A program made the translations under genes and the position numbers. From positions 1 to 64,000 of the forward strand of contig CAVTFR010000017.1 in the NCBI GenBank assembly GCA_963734025.1: DNA of 64,000 nucleotides, written 5' to 3'. The notes under the pieces were generated by a model. The model worked only from the letters and a program-made list of their open reading frames with translations, ran no database searches and was not told the DNA's origin. The stretch comes from JACVRW01 sp963734025 (GTDB lineage: Bacteria; Actinomycetota; Thermoleophilia; Solirubrobacterales; Thermoleophilaceae). Below are positions 49,608-58,652 of the stretch, one piece after another. How positions within the stretch are numbered: the stretch's first letter is position 1; every line of letters begins with the position of its first letter.

Positions 49608-50759
49608 ATGGCAGGCGCACAGACCGGGCAGGTCGAGATCCCCCTGTTCGACCTCCGGCTGGAGCCGGAAGACCTGGAGGCAGTCGCCGAGACGCTCCGT
49701 AGCGGCTGGCTCACGATGGGTCCGCGCACGCAGGAATTCGAAGCGCGCTTCGCGGAGCACCTCGGCGCCCGCCATGCCGTTGCGGTTTCCAGTTGTACGG
49801 CGGCCCTGCACCTCGCCTACCTATCGGCCGGCGTAGGCCCCGGTGACGAGGTCATCGTGCCCTCCTTCACCTTCGCCGCGACGGCTGCAGCGGTGGTGTA
49901 CTGCGGCGCGACCCCGGTGTTCGCCGACATCGTCGGCCTCGAGGACCCAAGCATCGACCCGGACGCGGTCGAGTCCCTGATCAGCCCACGCACCAAGGCC
50001 GTGGCGGTTGTTCATTTCGCGGGCTACCCCGTCGCGATCGAGCGCTTCGCCCGTATCTGCGAGCGGCACGGCGTGGCGCTGGTGGAGGACGTGGCTCACG
50101 CCCCGAGCGCGACGGTCGCGGGCCGCAAACTGGGGACCTTCGGGCTGGCGGGCTGCTTCTCGCTGTTCTCCAACAAGATTCTCTCAGTCGGCGATGGCGG
50201 GCTACTCGTCACCGACGACGACGCGGTCGCCCTCAACGCCAAGCTCCTGCGCTCCCACGGCATGACGTCGGGGACGTGGGACCGTCACAGCGCCCGCACG
50301 GACACGTATGACGTGATCGAGCTGGGTTGGAACTACCGGATCGACGAGCCGCGCTCGACCTTGGCGCTGTCCCGCCTGCCCAGGCTCGAAGCCGACATCG
50401 ACCGCCGGCGCGAGCTCGTTCGTCGGTACAGGTCGCGGCTCGGAGAGGTGGATGGCGTCCTCGTCCCCTACCGGGACGAGGACGTGGCACATTCCTCCTG
50501 CTACGTCATGCCGGTGATGGTCGAGGCCGGCCGCCGTGACGCGATCCGGCGCGCTTTGCGGGAGCAGGGCGTGCAGACGAGCGTGTTCTATCCCGCCGTT
50601 CACGAGTTCTCCGCCTACAGGGAGCGCTTTCCGGGGGTGCACGTGCCGAAGACCGAGGTTGCCGCGCGCAGCGAGATCACCCTGCCGCTCTACCCGCACC
50701 TCACCGAGAGCGACCAGGACCGGGTGATCGATGCGCTCGCGGGAGCACTGACGCTTTGA
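49608..50759 (+). CDS. DegT/DnrJ/EryC1-family sugar aminotransferase
   Basis: 383 aa, PLP enzyme that aminates a keto-sugar nucleotide. WLTMGPRTQEFEARFAEHLG, AVAVSSCTAALHLAYLSAGV, PSFTFAATAAAVVYCGATPV, ALVEDVAHAPSATVAGRKLG and the PLP-binding Lys190 in FSLFSNKILSVGDGG are all present, with GWNYRIDEPRSTLALSRL. ATG at 49608. Followed by a paralogue whose TTG start overlaps this stop (TTGA). Likely makes an amino-deoxysugar for the polysaccharide. Confidence 0.94.
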   Translation: MAGAQTGQVEIPLFDLRLEPEDLEAVAETLRSGWLTMGPRTQEFEARFAEHLGARHAVAVSSCTAALHLAYLSAGVGPGDEVIVPSFTFAATAAAVVYCGATPVFADIVGLEDPSIDPDAVESLISPRTKAVAVVHFAGYPVAIERFARICERHGVALVEDVAHAPSATVAGRKLGTFGLAGCFSLFSNKILSVGDGGLLVTDDDAVALNAKLLRSHGMTSGTWDRHSARTDTYDVIELGWNYRIDEPRSTLALSRLPRLEADIDRRRELVRRYRSRLGEVDGVLVPYRDEDVAHSSCYVMPVMVEAGRRDAIRRALREQGVQTSVFYPAVHEFSAYRERFPGVHVPKTEVAARSEITLPLYPHLTESDQDRVIDALAGALTL

Positions 50760-51890
50760 GCTGGAGCGTCCCTCTCACGACCATCACGATGCCCGAGGAC
50801 GACGTGCGCGCGGTGCTCGACTGCCTCGAGAGCGGCTGGCTGACGATGGGCCCGCGGACTCAGGCCTTCGAGGCGGCGCTGGCCGAGCGTCTCGGGGTTG
50901 GCCACGCGGTCGCGGTTTCGAGCGGCACGGCGGCGTTGCATCTCACTTGCCTGGCGGTGGGCCTCGGACCGGGTGACGAGATGATCGTCCCGGGCCTCAC
51001 TTTCATCGCAAGCGCGAGCGCCGCCCGGTTTTGCGGCGCGGAGCCCGTGCTCTGCGAGATCGCCGGCCCGCACGACCTGAACATCGACGTGGACGACGTC
51101 CGTACCCGAATCGGAGAGCGCACGAAGGCCGTGATGGCCGTGCACTTCTGCGGCTACCCGGCGAAGGTGAAAGCGCTGCGTTCCCTCTGCGACGAGCACG
51201 GACTCGTTCTCATCGAGGACTGTGCCCAGGCGATCACCACGGTGGTCGACGATCAGCAGCTCGCGGGGACCGTAGGTCACGCAGGGTGCCTGTCGTTCTT
51301 CTCCAAGAAGCAGCTGTGTGTCGGCGAGGGTGGCGCCGTCATCACTGACGACGAGGCCATCGCCGCGAAGGTGCGCTCGCTCCGGTCGCATGCCATGACG
51401 AGCGTCACCTGGGATCGCCATCGCGGACATGCCGAGTCCTACGACGTAGTCGACATAGGCTTCAACTACCGGATCGACGAGCCGCGGGCGGCCCTCGGGC
51501 TCTCGCGGCTGGGCCGGCTCGACCGCGACATCGAGGCCCGCAGGAGGGTGGCCCGCGCGTACCGGCACGGCCTAGCGGGCATCCCCGGCCTCGAGCTCGT
51601 CTGGAGCGATGAGCAGGTGGAGCGACTCCTCTCACTTCGCCTTTCCGGTTCTGCTTCCGGATATGGCCCAACGCGATGAGTTTCGCGCTCGGCTCAAGGC
51701 CGGCGGCGTCCAGACAACCTGGTATCCGCCGCTCTCCGATTTCTTCGTATATCGCGAGCCGGATCCCGAGCTGTCGCTGCCCCGCGCCGAGGATGCTGCC
51801 TTCCGGCATTGCGCCCTGCCGATCTCGGCGGGCATGACCGATGACGACGTCCAAACGGTGATCGACGCCGCCGGCGCGGCCCGAACCTAG
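50756..51890 (+). pseudogene. Second DegT/DnrJ/EryC1 aminotransferase, single frameshift
   Basis: Tandem paralogue of the preceding gene: ESGWLTMGPRTQAFEAALAE, AVAVSSGTAALHLTCLAVGL, VLIEDCAQAITTVVDD and the PLP Lys in FFSKKQLCVGEGG. The first frame runs to IPGLELVWSDEQVE and ends as an unrelated tail at 51679. Near 51620-51630 the correct continuation (DSSHFAFPVLLPDM, WYPPLSDFFVYREP, RHCALPISAGM) is in another frame to 51890. All catalytic parts survive; a one-base correction restores a full-length enzyme of about 378 aa. It is either a recent pseudogene or a sequence error. Confidence 0.88.
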
Positions 51891-51891
51891 G

Positions 51892-53403
51892 TCACTCGGC
51901 GCGCCGCAACACGGCCGCTACGGTCATCACGAGGATCTTCAGGTCGAGGCCGAGCGACCAGTTCTCGATGTAGTAGTTGTCCCACTCGACGCGATCCGCA
52001 AGCGAGGTCTTACCGCGCAGGCCGTGGACCTGCGCCCAGCCGGTGATGCCGGACCTGACCCGGTGACGGTCGGTATAGCGCGCTATCCGCGACCCAAACA
52101 GGTCGACGAACTCGGGGCGCTCCGGGCGCGGCCCGACCAAGCTCATCTCGCCGCGAACCACATTGAGCAGCTGAGGCAGCTCATCCATCGAGGTCCGGCG
52201 CATGATGCGACCCACTCCGGTGCGCCGGTCGGCGCCTTCGACGCCGCCTGGGCCGACGTCCGGGTGCAGCGCGATCACGTTGCTGGCATCGTCGGGGTCA
52301 ACGACTACCTCCACCGGACGCATCGAACGGAACTTGAGCATCTCGAAGTCGCGGCCGTCACGCCCGATTCGGCGCTGGCGGAACAGCACCGGCCCCGGCG
52401 AGGACAGCCGCACCGCAAGCGTCAGGCCGATGAGCAGCGGCGACAGCAGCAGCAGCGCCACCCCTGCTCCGACGCGATCGAGGACGTGCTTGATGGCGAA
52501 CTGCCAGCCTTTCGGATCGATCGTGTGAAGGCCGAACAGGGGCAGCCCACCGAGATGCTCGAGTGAGACGTGAACGTTGACGCTCTCGAACAGCCGCGGC
52601 ACCAGCGAGACCTTGAGACCGAGGACCTCGCATTCCCGGACGAGCGGGATCAGCAGTCGATCCGGCGCTGAGCTGAAGCCAAGCACCACGTGCTCGGCCC
52701 GGGTGTCCCGGGCGACGGCGGCAAGATCGGCCGGTCCGCCGAGCACGGGAGCCCTGCGGTCCGGCACGAGCTCGTCCGGAAGCGGGTCGGCATCCAGATA
52801 TCCGACCGGATACAGACCAAGCTGTGGCTGCGCGAGCAAGCGTCGCTCGACGTGGGCACCCACCTCGCCGGCGCCCACGATCAGGGTGGGCTTGGCCGCC
52901 AGGCGCGTCAACCGCGCTCGCCGGTGCGCCCAGCCCAGCAGCAGCCGGCCCGCGACGAGATACAGCGTCCCGAACACCCATGCTCGGCCTACGAGCGGCG
53001 CCTGCTCGGCGTCGGCGTAGAAGAGAGCCACCCCGGCAATGAGCCCGACCGCAGCGAGCGAGGTCGCGGCGAGCACCTGACCGATGCCCTCCAGGGCCCG
53101 CAGCTGAATCGAGTCCTTGTAGAGCCCCCAAATAGCCATCAGAGCGAGGACGAGGGGCGGGAACAGCCAGACGAGGCCCGTCGCCTCGCCCTCGGTCTGC
53201 GTCGCCGGCGCACCGATGAATGCCGTAGCGGTGCCCAGACTGACCAGCAGGACATCGGTGACTCCGCGGAGAAGGGACCAGCCACGTCCGTGAAAGAGCC
53301 AGCGCCGGGCAGGATGGCTCTGCGCGGCCTCTTCGAACTCGTCGAGCGCCGCTACCTGGGTTCCATCGGCGGGATGTGCATGTTCGACTTGGGTCATGTG
53401 CAC
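51892..53403 (-). CDS. Polyprenyl glycosylphosphotransferase (exopolysaccharide priming enzyme)
   Basis: 503 aa. Starts polymer synthesis by moving a sugar-1-phosphate to undecaprenyl phosphate. Four membrane helices and a CoA-binding-like domain (PTLIVGAGEVGAHVERRLLA) precede the helix GVALLLLSPLLIGLTLAVRL and the catalytic domain: PVLFRQRRIGRDGRDFEMLK, KFRSMRP, TSMDELPQLLNVVRGEMSLV, GPRPERPEFVDLF and RSGITGWAQVHGLRGKTS. The start is at 53403, with a second Met two codons later. It defines this locus as a Wzx/Wzy-type exopolysaccharide cluster. Confidence 0.95.
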   Translation of the reverse strand: MHMTQVEHAHPADGTQVAALDEFEEAAQSHPARRWLFHGRGWSLLRGVTDVLLVSLGTATAFIGAPATQTEGEATGLVWLFPPLVLALMAIWGLYKDSIQLRALEGIGQVLAATSLAAVGLIAGVALFYADAEQAPLVGRAWVFGTLYLVAGRLLLGWAHRRARLTRLAAKPTLIVGAGEVGAHVERRLLAQPQLGLYPVGYLDADPLPDELVPDRRAPVLGGPADLAAVARDTRAEHVVLGFSSAPDRLLIPLVRECEVLGLKVSLVPRLFESVNVHVSLEHLGGLPLFGLHTIDPKGWQFAIKHVLDRVGAGVALLLLSPLLIGLTLAVRLSSPGPVLFRQRRIGRDGRDFEMLKFRSMRPVEVVVDPDDASNVIALHPDVGPGGVEGADRRTGVGRIMRRTSMDELPQLLNVVRGEMSLVGPRPERPEFVDLFGSRIARYTDRHRVRSGITGWAQVHGLRGKTSLADRVEWDNYYIENWSLGLDLKILVMTVAAVLRRAE

Positions 53404-53480
53404 GCTCCCGTTACGCGGTCGGCCAACGCGAGGCGCCGGCCGACCGTCGTCTCAGGCTCTCCCGGTGGAACCTACCTGGA

Positions 53481-53783
53481 TTAAGCGGCGCCGGGACCCG
53501 GAGCGCGCGTGAGGCGGCGCATACCGATGCCCGCACCCACGATCAGCAGACCGGCGCCCGCGAGCAGGGCGACGTCGAGTCCGGTGAAGGGCAGGCTTCC
53601 GCTGCCGCCTCCGCCGGTCCCGCTCACCGCCACCGGAGTGGTCGTTTCGTCGTCGACCTGCGCCTGCACCTGGCCACCCGTGTGGTTGTAGCCGCTCTGG
53701 CTTGCGCTTTGCGCGAACGCAGGCGCAGCCATGACAAGCAGCACGACAACGGTCGCCAATATGGAAGTCAGTCCTGTTTTCAT
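53481..53783 (-). CDS. Small secreted protein with LPFTG cell-wall anchor
   Basis: 100 aa. Signal peptide TSILATVVVLLVMAAPAFA (cleavage after residue 24), a short Gln/Gly/Thr-rich linker of about 38 residues, the sortase motif LPFTG at residues 64-68, a hydrophobic helix (LLAGAGLLIVGAGIG) and a basic tail MRRLTR. The mature wall-linked part is only about 40 residues, too small for an adhesin; it may be a tether or a carrier. A sortase gene lies 2.3 kb away on the same strand and is its likely partner. Confidence 0.85.
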   Translation of the reverse strand: MKTGLTSILATVVVLLVMAAPAFAQSASQSGYNHTGGQVQAQVDDETTTPVAVSGTGGGGSGSLPFTGLDVALLAGAGLLIVGAGIGMRRLTRAPGPGAA

Positions 53784-53962
53784 TTCCGCTTTCGTTCGTG
53801 GGGGAATGGAGGCACCAGCGATGGCGCCTTCGCAAAACCCCTTGCCTAGTTCTGATACCCGTCCAAACCTACGAGCGCCCGCGCAGGCGGGCCCCGCCTC
53901 CGAGTTCTTTCTAACACGGCAATCGGCGGAACGCCAGCATCTGGTGCGCTTTTAGCGCTGCT

Positions 53963-55981
53963 TTATTGGTTGTGGGTCCCCAACCGCGCAGCGCGCCGCA
54001 GAATTGCTTCGTTCACCTCGGCCAGGCTGAGCGGTGATCCGCGCCGGACCGCCCGGAGGGCGCGCAGCGTAACTGCGTCACGCGGATTCGCGGCGGAGGC
54101 GCGTGCGAGCAGTGCCTCCGAGCGCCCCAGGCGTCCCAGCTCCCCTTCGATCACACCAAGCTCGAGCAACGTGTACGCATTGTCGGGCTCGCGTTCCAGG
54201 GCTGCCCGAAACCACTGCTCGGCGTCGACTCGGCGCCCTAGCCGGGCCGCAATCGTCCCGGCAGTCAGCTGAGCTTTCGCCGAGAAGGGATTGAGGCTCT
54301 CCGCCCGCTCCAGCCTGTCGAAGGCGACATCGGGCTCGGACCGCCAGGTCGTGCTGGCGCGCTCGATCTCGAGCTCGGCCAACCAGGAGGCCCCAAGTGC
54401 CGTGACCGCGACCAGTCCGAAGGCCACAAGGCCTGCCGCCATCGCCCTCGGTCGCGCCGGCGCCACCGCCCGCCTCCGAGGTGCCAGCGCCAAGCCGATG
54501 CCGAGCGCGGCGACCGCAGGCCCCGCAAGGCCCGGAAGCTCCCAGAACCAGTCCAGCGAGCCGTGAACGAGCCAATAGGCGAACAGCGTAAGGGCGCCCG
54601 CCGCGGCCGCACGGCGCGGCGGAGCGCGCAGGGCGCTCGCCGCACCGAGCAGCGCGCATGCGAGCCAGCCGATGAACAGCAGCGTTCCGACGAAGCCCGT
54701 CTGCGCGAGCACCCCCATCTCGAGTGAGTGTGCGAATCGCGGTTGTTCCTCGCTCGTTCCTCTGAGCAGGTACTCGGCCTGGAAGTTGTCCATTCCGAGC
54801 CCCGCGACCGGATGATCCTTGAAGGCTTCCCAGGAGACGGCCCAAAAGTCGTAGCGATTGCTCCCTCCGGCAGTCGAGAAGCGTGACGATCCGATGCCCG
54901 CTTGTTGATCGCCTTCCTTGAAGTCGTTCCATTCCTCACTGAGGCGGTCGCTCGAGAGCGATGCCACAGCGACCACCGCAATCACGGCGATGCCCACGCC
55001 CGCGAGCGCGGCGAGAGGACCGGGCCTCGTGTCCTCGGGAGCCGCGTCCGTGATGCGCCGGTCGGCGAGCGCAGCGAGAAAACCGGCCACAGCAAGACAG
55101 CCGGCCATGATCAGGATGGCCGTTGTGGCGTCGGCGACCAGTGCATCGAAGCGGGCCAGGTCGAAATCGTCGTGAACGGCCGTCGCCGGGCCACTGACGG
55201 CGACAACCCCCGCCAGTACCGCGACGGTCGCGATCAGTGTGCGCAAGCGCCCGGGCATGAGGGCCAGGTGGACGACCAAGGCAATCGGGAGCGCGATGAG
55301 CCAACCTCTGCTCTGCGCCATCAAGGCGAGCGCACCCAGCAGGCCTGCCGATCCGAGGGCTATCCCACGGAACCCGGCCTGGACGTCGCGACGCGACACG
55401 AGGTGCAGGCACGCCAGGGAGCCGAGGGTCCAAAGGGCCGCGTTGGCGTTCATGTAGCCCGTCGGCTCTGCGAGCCGCGCATCGATGAAGAAGGTGCCCG
55501 CCTGCTCGGCGCCGTTGACCCGCAGCAGTTCCACCAAACCGATGGCGGCCACGCCGAGGCCGAAGGCACCGATCAAGATCGTGGCGCCCCGCCCGTCCAT
55601 GGGCCAGAGGGCGAACAGGGCGAACACGGCCAGATAGAGCAGCGTGCGGTTGGCGCCGTCCCAGGCGGTGCCGGTCTCGCCGGCCCAGGCCATGGATGCG
55701 TACGCCCAGGCTGCGAATCCGGCGAGCAGGGCCGTCGCCGCGATGGTCGTGCCGCTGGGCCGCGGAAGCGGGAGGACGAGCGCGGTCACCACCACGAGGA
55801 GGACCACGAACAGAGTGGCGCCGTACCAAACGTCCGGGTAGAACCCCGCCTCGGTGGCACCCAGGGCGAGGAGCGCCGCCATTGCGAGCAGACATGGGAT
55901 CAGCGCGGGGTTCGCATCGAGCAGCGCGCGCGCCTCCGACCCGAGCCGACTTGCGCTGTAACGTCGCTCCTCGACCCTCAT
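53963..55981 (-). CDS. O-antigen-ligase-like polymerase with C-terminal TPR repeats
   Basis: 672 aa from ATG 55981 (a start at 55990 is also possible). Eleven or twelve membrane helices from ALIPCLLAMAALLALGATEA; the Wzy_C loop contains GSNRYDFWAVSWEAFKDHPV and AGLGMDNFQAEYLLRG with EEQPRFAHSLEMGVLAQTGF. After the last helix (GLVAFGLVAVTALGASWLAE) about three TPR units follow: DVAFDRLERAESLNPFSAKA, QLTAGTIAARLGRRVDAEQW, NAYTLLELGVIEGELGR. This is the second ligase-type protein in the locus; TPRs suggest that it is part of a larger complex or transfers polymer to protein. Confidence 0.9.
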   Translation of the reverse strand: MRVEERRYSASRLGSEARALLDANPALIPCLLAMAALLALGATEAGFYPDVWYGATLFVVLLVVVTALVLPLPRPSGTTIAATALLAGFAAWAYASMAWAGETGTAWDGANRTLLYLAVFALFALWPMDGRGATILIGAFGLGVAAIGLVELLRVNGAEQAGTFFIDARLAEPTGYMNANAALWTLGSLACLHLVSRRDVQAGFRGIALGSAGLLGALALMAQSRGWLIALPIALVVHLALMPGRLRTLIATVAVLAGVVAVSGPATAVHDDFDLARFDALVADATTAILIMAGCLAVAGFLAALADRRITDAAPEDTRPGPLAALAGVGIAVIAVVAVASLSSDRLSEEWNDFKEGDQQAGIGSSRFSTAGGSNRYDFWAVSWEAFKDHPVAGLGMDNFQAEYLLRGTSEEQPRFAHSLEMGVLAQTGFVGTLLFIGWLACALLGAASALRAPPRRAAAAGALTLFAYWLVHGSLDWFWELPGLAGPAVAALGIGLALAPRRRAVAPARPRAMAAGLVAFGLVAVTALGASWLAELEIERASTTWRSEPDVAFDRLERAESLNPFSAKAQLTAGTIAARLGRRVDAEQWFRAALEREPDNAYTLLELGVIEGELGRLGRSEALLARASAANPRDAVTLRALRAVRRGSPLSLAEVNEAILRRAARLGTHNQ

Positions 55982-56123
55982 GCTTCTCAAGATTCTCTAC
56001 TGGCTCGCCGTGGTCGCGGTATCGGTTGTTCTGGTGATCGGCCTCATTCTCTGGTTCGAGTCGCGGGACGAGTCGCAGATCGAAGGAAGCGGGAAGCCGG
56101 CCGAACTCATCCAGCCGACCTGA
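55980..56123 (+). CDS. Possible 47-aa single-pass membrane protein
   Basis: Short reading frame with actinobacterial codon use: a membrane helix ILYWLAVVAVSVVLVIGLIL followed by a charged C-terminal part WFESRDESQIEGSGKPAELI. Its ATG (55980-55982) overlaps by two bases the minus-strand ATG of the polymerase gene (55981-55979) in a CATG. No ribosome-binding site is seen, so a leaderless transcript would be needed. Its 3' end overlaps the end of the convergent sortase gene by 17 bp. A chance frame cannot be excluded. Confidence 0.45.
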   Translation: MLLKILYWLAVVAVSVVLVIGLILWFESRDESQIEGSGKPAELIQPT

Positions 56124-56727
56124 CGCGCGAGGGTTCGCGCCGGATCTGCCTGGCGTACACGATTATCCGCTCGGCCGCGCTGTAGAGCGGGTGGCAAGCG
56201 CTCAGCATCAGGCGCTTGTAACCGACCGGCTCGAGCACCGAAAGGTCCGAGTCATCCACGATCCGCTTCGACTCGACCCTGTAGATGAAGCGACCGAAGG
56301 GCGTATCGAAGATGATTGGGTCACCCGCCTCGACTTTGTCGAGGTCACGAAAGGGGGCCCCGTACGTGGTGCGGTGCCCGGCGACCGCGACCGTGCCTGG
56401 CTCGCCGGGTAAAGGCGTCTCCGGATAGTGGCCCGGGCCTTTGCGCAGGTTGGCCGTGTCGGTCCCTTCGACGACGTACTCGGACACCCCGATCGCCGGG
56501 ATGTCGATTCTTCCGATCGCATCGCCTGGAAGGGGCTGGCGCTCCCGTACGCGTACCTCGACGTGCCGCGGCGGATCGACCAGCTGCCTCTCGAGGTTTC
56601 CCTGCTGGCGCGCGGCGACGAAAGCCGAGATCGGCTCTTCCCAGAGCAATGTCGCGCCTGCATCGGCGATCAGGAGCGTCCCACTGACGATCATCACCGA
56701 GCCCACGAACCGCAGCACGGTGCGCAT
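56107..56727 (-). CDS. Sortase (class E/D-like)
   Basis: 206-aa membrane-bound transpeptidase that links LPxTG-type proteins to the cell wall. N-terminal membrane helix (LRFVGSVMIVSGTLLIADAG), then the sortase barrel with IGRIDIPAIGVSEYVVEG, catalytic His118 in AVAGHRTTYGAPF, Cys178 in LMLSACHPLYS and Arg187 in ERIIVYARQ. The ATG at 56727 is preferred over 56793 because it lies directly before the helix. Together with the LPFTG protein it forms a small anchoring unit at the end of the polysaccharide locus. Confidence 0.93.
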   Translation of the reverse strand: MRTVLRFVGSVMIVSGTLLIADAGATLLWEEPISAFVAARQQGNLERQLVDPPRHVEVRVRERQPLPGDAIGRIDIPAIGVSEYVVEGTDTANLRKGPGHYPETPLPGEPGTVAVAGHRTTYGAPFRDLDKVEAGDPIIFDTPFGRFIYRVESKRIVDDSDLSVLEPVGYKRLMLSACHPLYSAAERIIVYARQIRREPSRVRSAG

Positions 56728-56795
56728 GCGGCTGAGTGTAGGGGGCGTGGGATACGGTTCCGGGCCCCACGAATTCCCGAGGAGCTCCGACACCC

Positions 56796-58598
56796 GTGAC
56801 CCCGATGACCGCCGCGCCCACCGCCCACAAACGGCTCAGTGACTGGGTCGCCGGCGCCGCGGAGCTGACACAGCCCGAGTCGATTCACTGGTGCGACGGC
56901 TCAGCTGAGGAGTACGAAGACCTGTGTCGGCAGCTCGTGGATGCGGGCACCTTCGAGAAGCTCTCGGACGCGAAGCGCCCGAATTCCTACCTGGCTCGCT
57001 CGGATCCGGGAGACGTGGCGAGAGTCGAAGACCGGACCTTCATCTGCTCGAAGGAAGAGGTCGATGCCGGGCCCACCAACAACTGGCGCGACCCGGCGGA
57101 AATGCGCGAAACGCTCTCGGGCCTGTTCGAAGGCTCCATGCGCGGCCGCACCATGTACGTGGTGCCGTTCTCCATGGGTCCGCTCGGATCACCGATCGCG
57201 CACATCGGCGTGCAGCTCACCGACTCGGCCTATGTGGCCGTGTCGATGCGGGTCATGACCAGAATGGGCGCTCCTGCTCTCGACGTATTGGGTGACGACG
57301 GTCACTTCGTGCCCTGTCTGCATTCCGTCGGAATGCCGCTCGAGGACGAAGCAGCCGACGTTCCGTGGCCGTGTAATGCCGACAACAAGTACATCGTCCA
57401 CTTCCCGGAGACGCGTGAGATCTGGTCGTACGGCTCCGGTTACGGCGGCAACGCCCTGCTCGGCAAGAAGTGCTTCGCTCTGCGCATCGCCTCGGTGATG
57501 GCGCGTGACGAAGGCTGGATGGCGGAGCACATGCTCATCCTGAAGCTCACGTCTCCGGAAGGCCGGATCAAGCATGTGGCCGGCGCTTTTCCGTCAGCGT
57601 CCGGAAAGACGAACCTGGCGATGATGATCCCGACACTCCGGGGCTGGAAGGTCGAGACGATCGGGGATGACATCGCGTGGATGAAGCTCGGCCGGGACGG
57701 CCGACTGCACGCCATCAATCCCGAGTCCGGTTTCTTCGGCGTGGCCCCCGGCACAGGCGAGACGACCAACCCGAACGCCATGGCCACGGTCCGAAAGGAT
57801 TCGATCTTCACCAACTGTGCCCTGACCGACGAAGGGGACGTCTGGTGGGAGGGCATGACACCCGAGCCTCCCGCCCACGCCATCGATTGGAAGGGGCGCG
57901 ACTGGACTCCAGCCTCGGGCGAGCCCTCCTCCCATCCGAACGCGCGTTTCACCACACCCGCGTCTCAATGTCCGTCGATGGCGCCGAATTGGGAGGACCC
58001 GGCCGGCGTCCCCATCGACGCGTTCCTGTTCGGCGGGCGTCGCGGAACGGTCGTTCCGCTCGTGGTCGAGGCGTTCGACTGGGACCACGGAGTGTTCATG
58101 GGCTCGATCATGGGGTCCGAGCAAACCGCGGCGGCTGCGGGTAGCGTGGGTGAGCTGCGCTTCGACCCCATGGCGATGCTTCCCTTCTGCGGGTACGACA
58201 TGGCTGACTACTTCAGCCACTGGCTCGAGATCGGCCGCCGACGGGGCGCCGAGTTGCCGCGCATCTTCATGGTCAACTGGTTCCGGAAGGATTCGGAGGG
58301 GAACTTCCTGTGGCCCGGCTTCGGAGAGAACTCTCGCGTGCTCGAGTGGGTGTTCAGACGTTGCGACGGTGAGGCCGAGGCAATCGAGACCGCCATCGGG
58401 CTGGTTCCGGGGAACACCGCCATAGACGTGTCGGGTCTGGACCTCGCGCCCGGCACCATGGAGGAGCTCCTGAGCGTTGACCCGGAGCAATGGGGCAGCC
58501 AGCTGCACCAGATCCGCCGGCACTATGCCCAGTTCGGCGAGACGCTGCCTCAGGAGCTGTCCGCCCAGCTTGCGGCGCTCGAAGAACGCCTGACCTGA
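56796..58598 (+). CDS. pckG: Phosphoenolpyruvate carboxykinase (GTP)
   Basis: 600 aa. Converts oxaloacetate and GTP to PEP and CO2. GTP-type motifs: RTMYVVPFSMGPLGSPIAHI, NADNKYIVHFPETREIWSYG, SGYGGNALLGKKCFALRIAS, the kinase-2 motif ETIGDDIAWMK and FGVAPGTGETTNPNAM. The P-loop reads FPSASGKTN, where the family has PSACGKTN: the hyper-reactive active-site Cys is Ser here. Start is GTG at 56796 or ATG at 56805; divergent from the sortase. It supplies PEP for gluconeogenesis. Confidence 0.96.
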   Translation: MTPMTAAPTAHKRLSDWVAGAAELTQPESIHWCDGSAEEYEDLCRQLVDAGTFEKLSDAKRPNSYLARSDPGDVARVEDRTFICSKEEVDAGPTNNWRDPAEMRETLSGLFEGSMRGRTMYVVPFSMGPLGSPIAHIGVQLTDSAYVAVSMRVMTRMGAPALDVLGDDGHFVPCLHSVGMPLEDEAADVPWPCNADNKYIVHFPETREIWSYGSGYGGNALLGKKCFALRIASVMARDEGWMAEHMLILKLTSPEGRIKHVAGAFPSASGKTNLAMMIPTLRGWKVETIGDDIAWMKLGRDGRLHAINPESGFFGVAPGTGETTNPNAMATVRKDSIFTNCALTDEGDVWWEGMTPEPPAHAIDWKGRDWTPASGEPSSHPNARFTTPASQCPSMAPNWEDPAGVPIDAFLFGGRRGTVVPLVVEAFDWDHGVFMGSIMGSEQTAAAAGSVGELRFDPMAMLPFCGYDMADYFSHWLEIGRRRGAELPRIFMVNWFRKDSEGNFLWPGFGENSRVLEWVFRRCDGEAEAIETAIGLVPGNTAIDVSGLDLAPGTMEELLSVDPEQWGSQLHQIRRHYAQFGETLPQELSAQLAALEERLT

Positions 58599-58652
58599 TC
58601 CGGCCGACACCGAGGCTGAATGGGTCCCCGCCAAGTGCTTTCATGACGGGGG

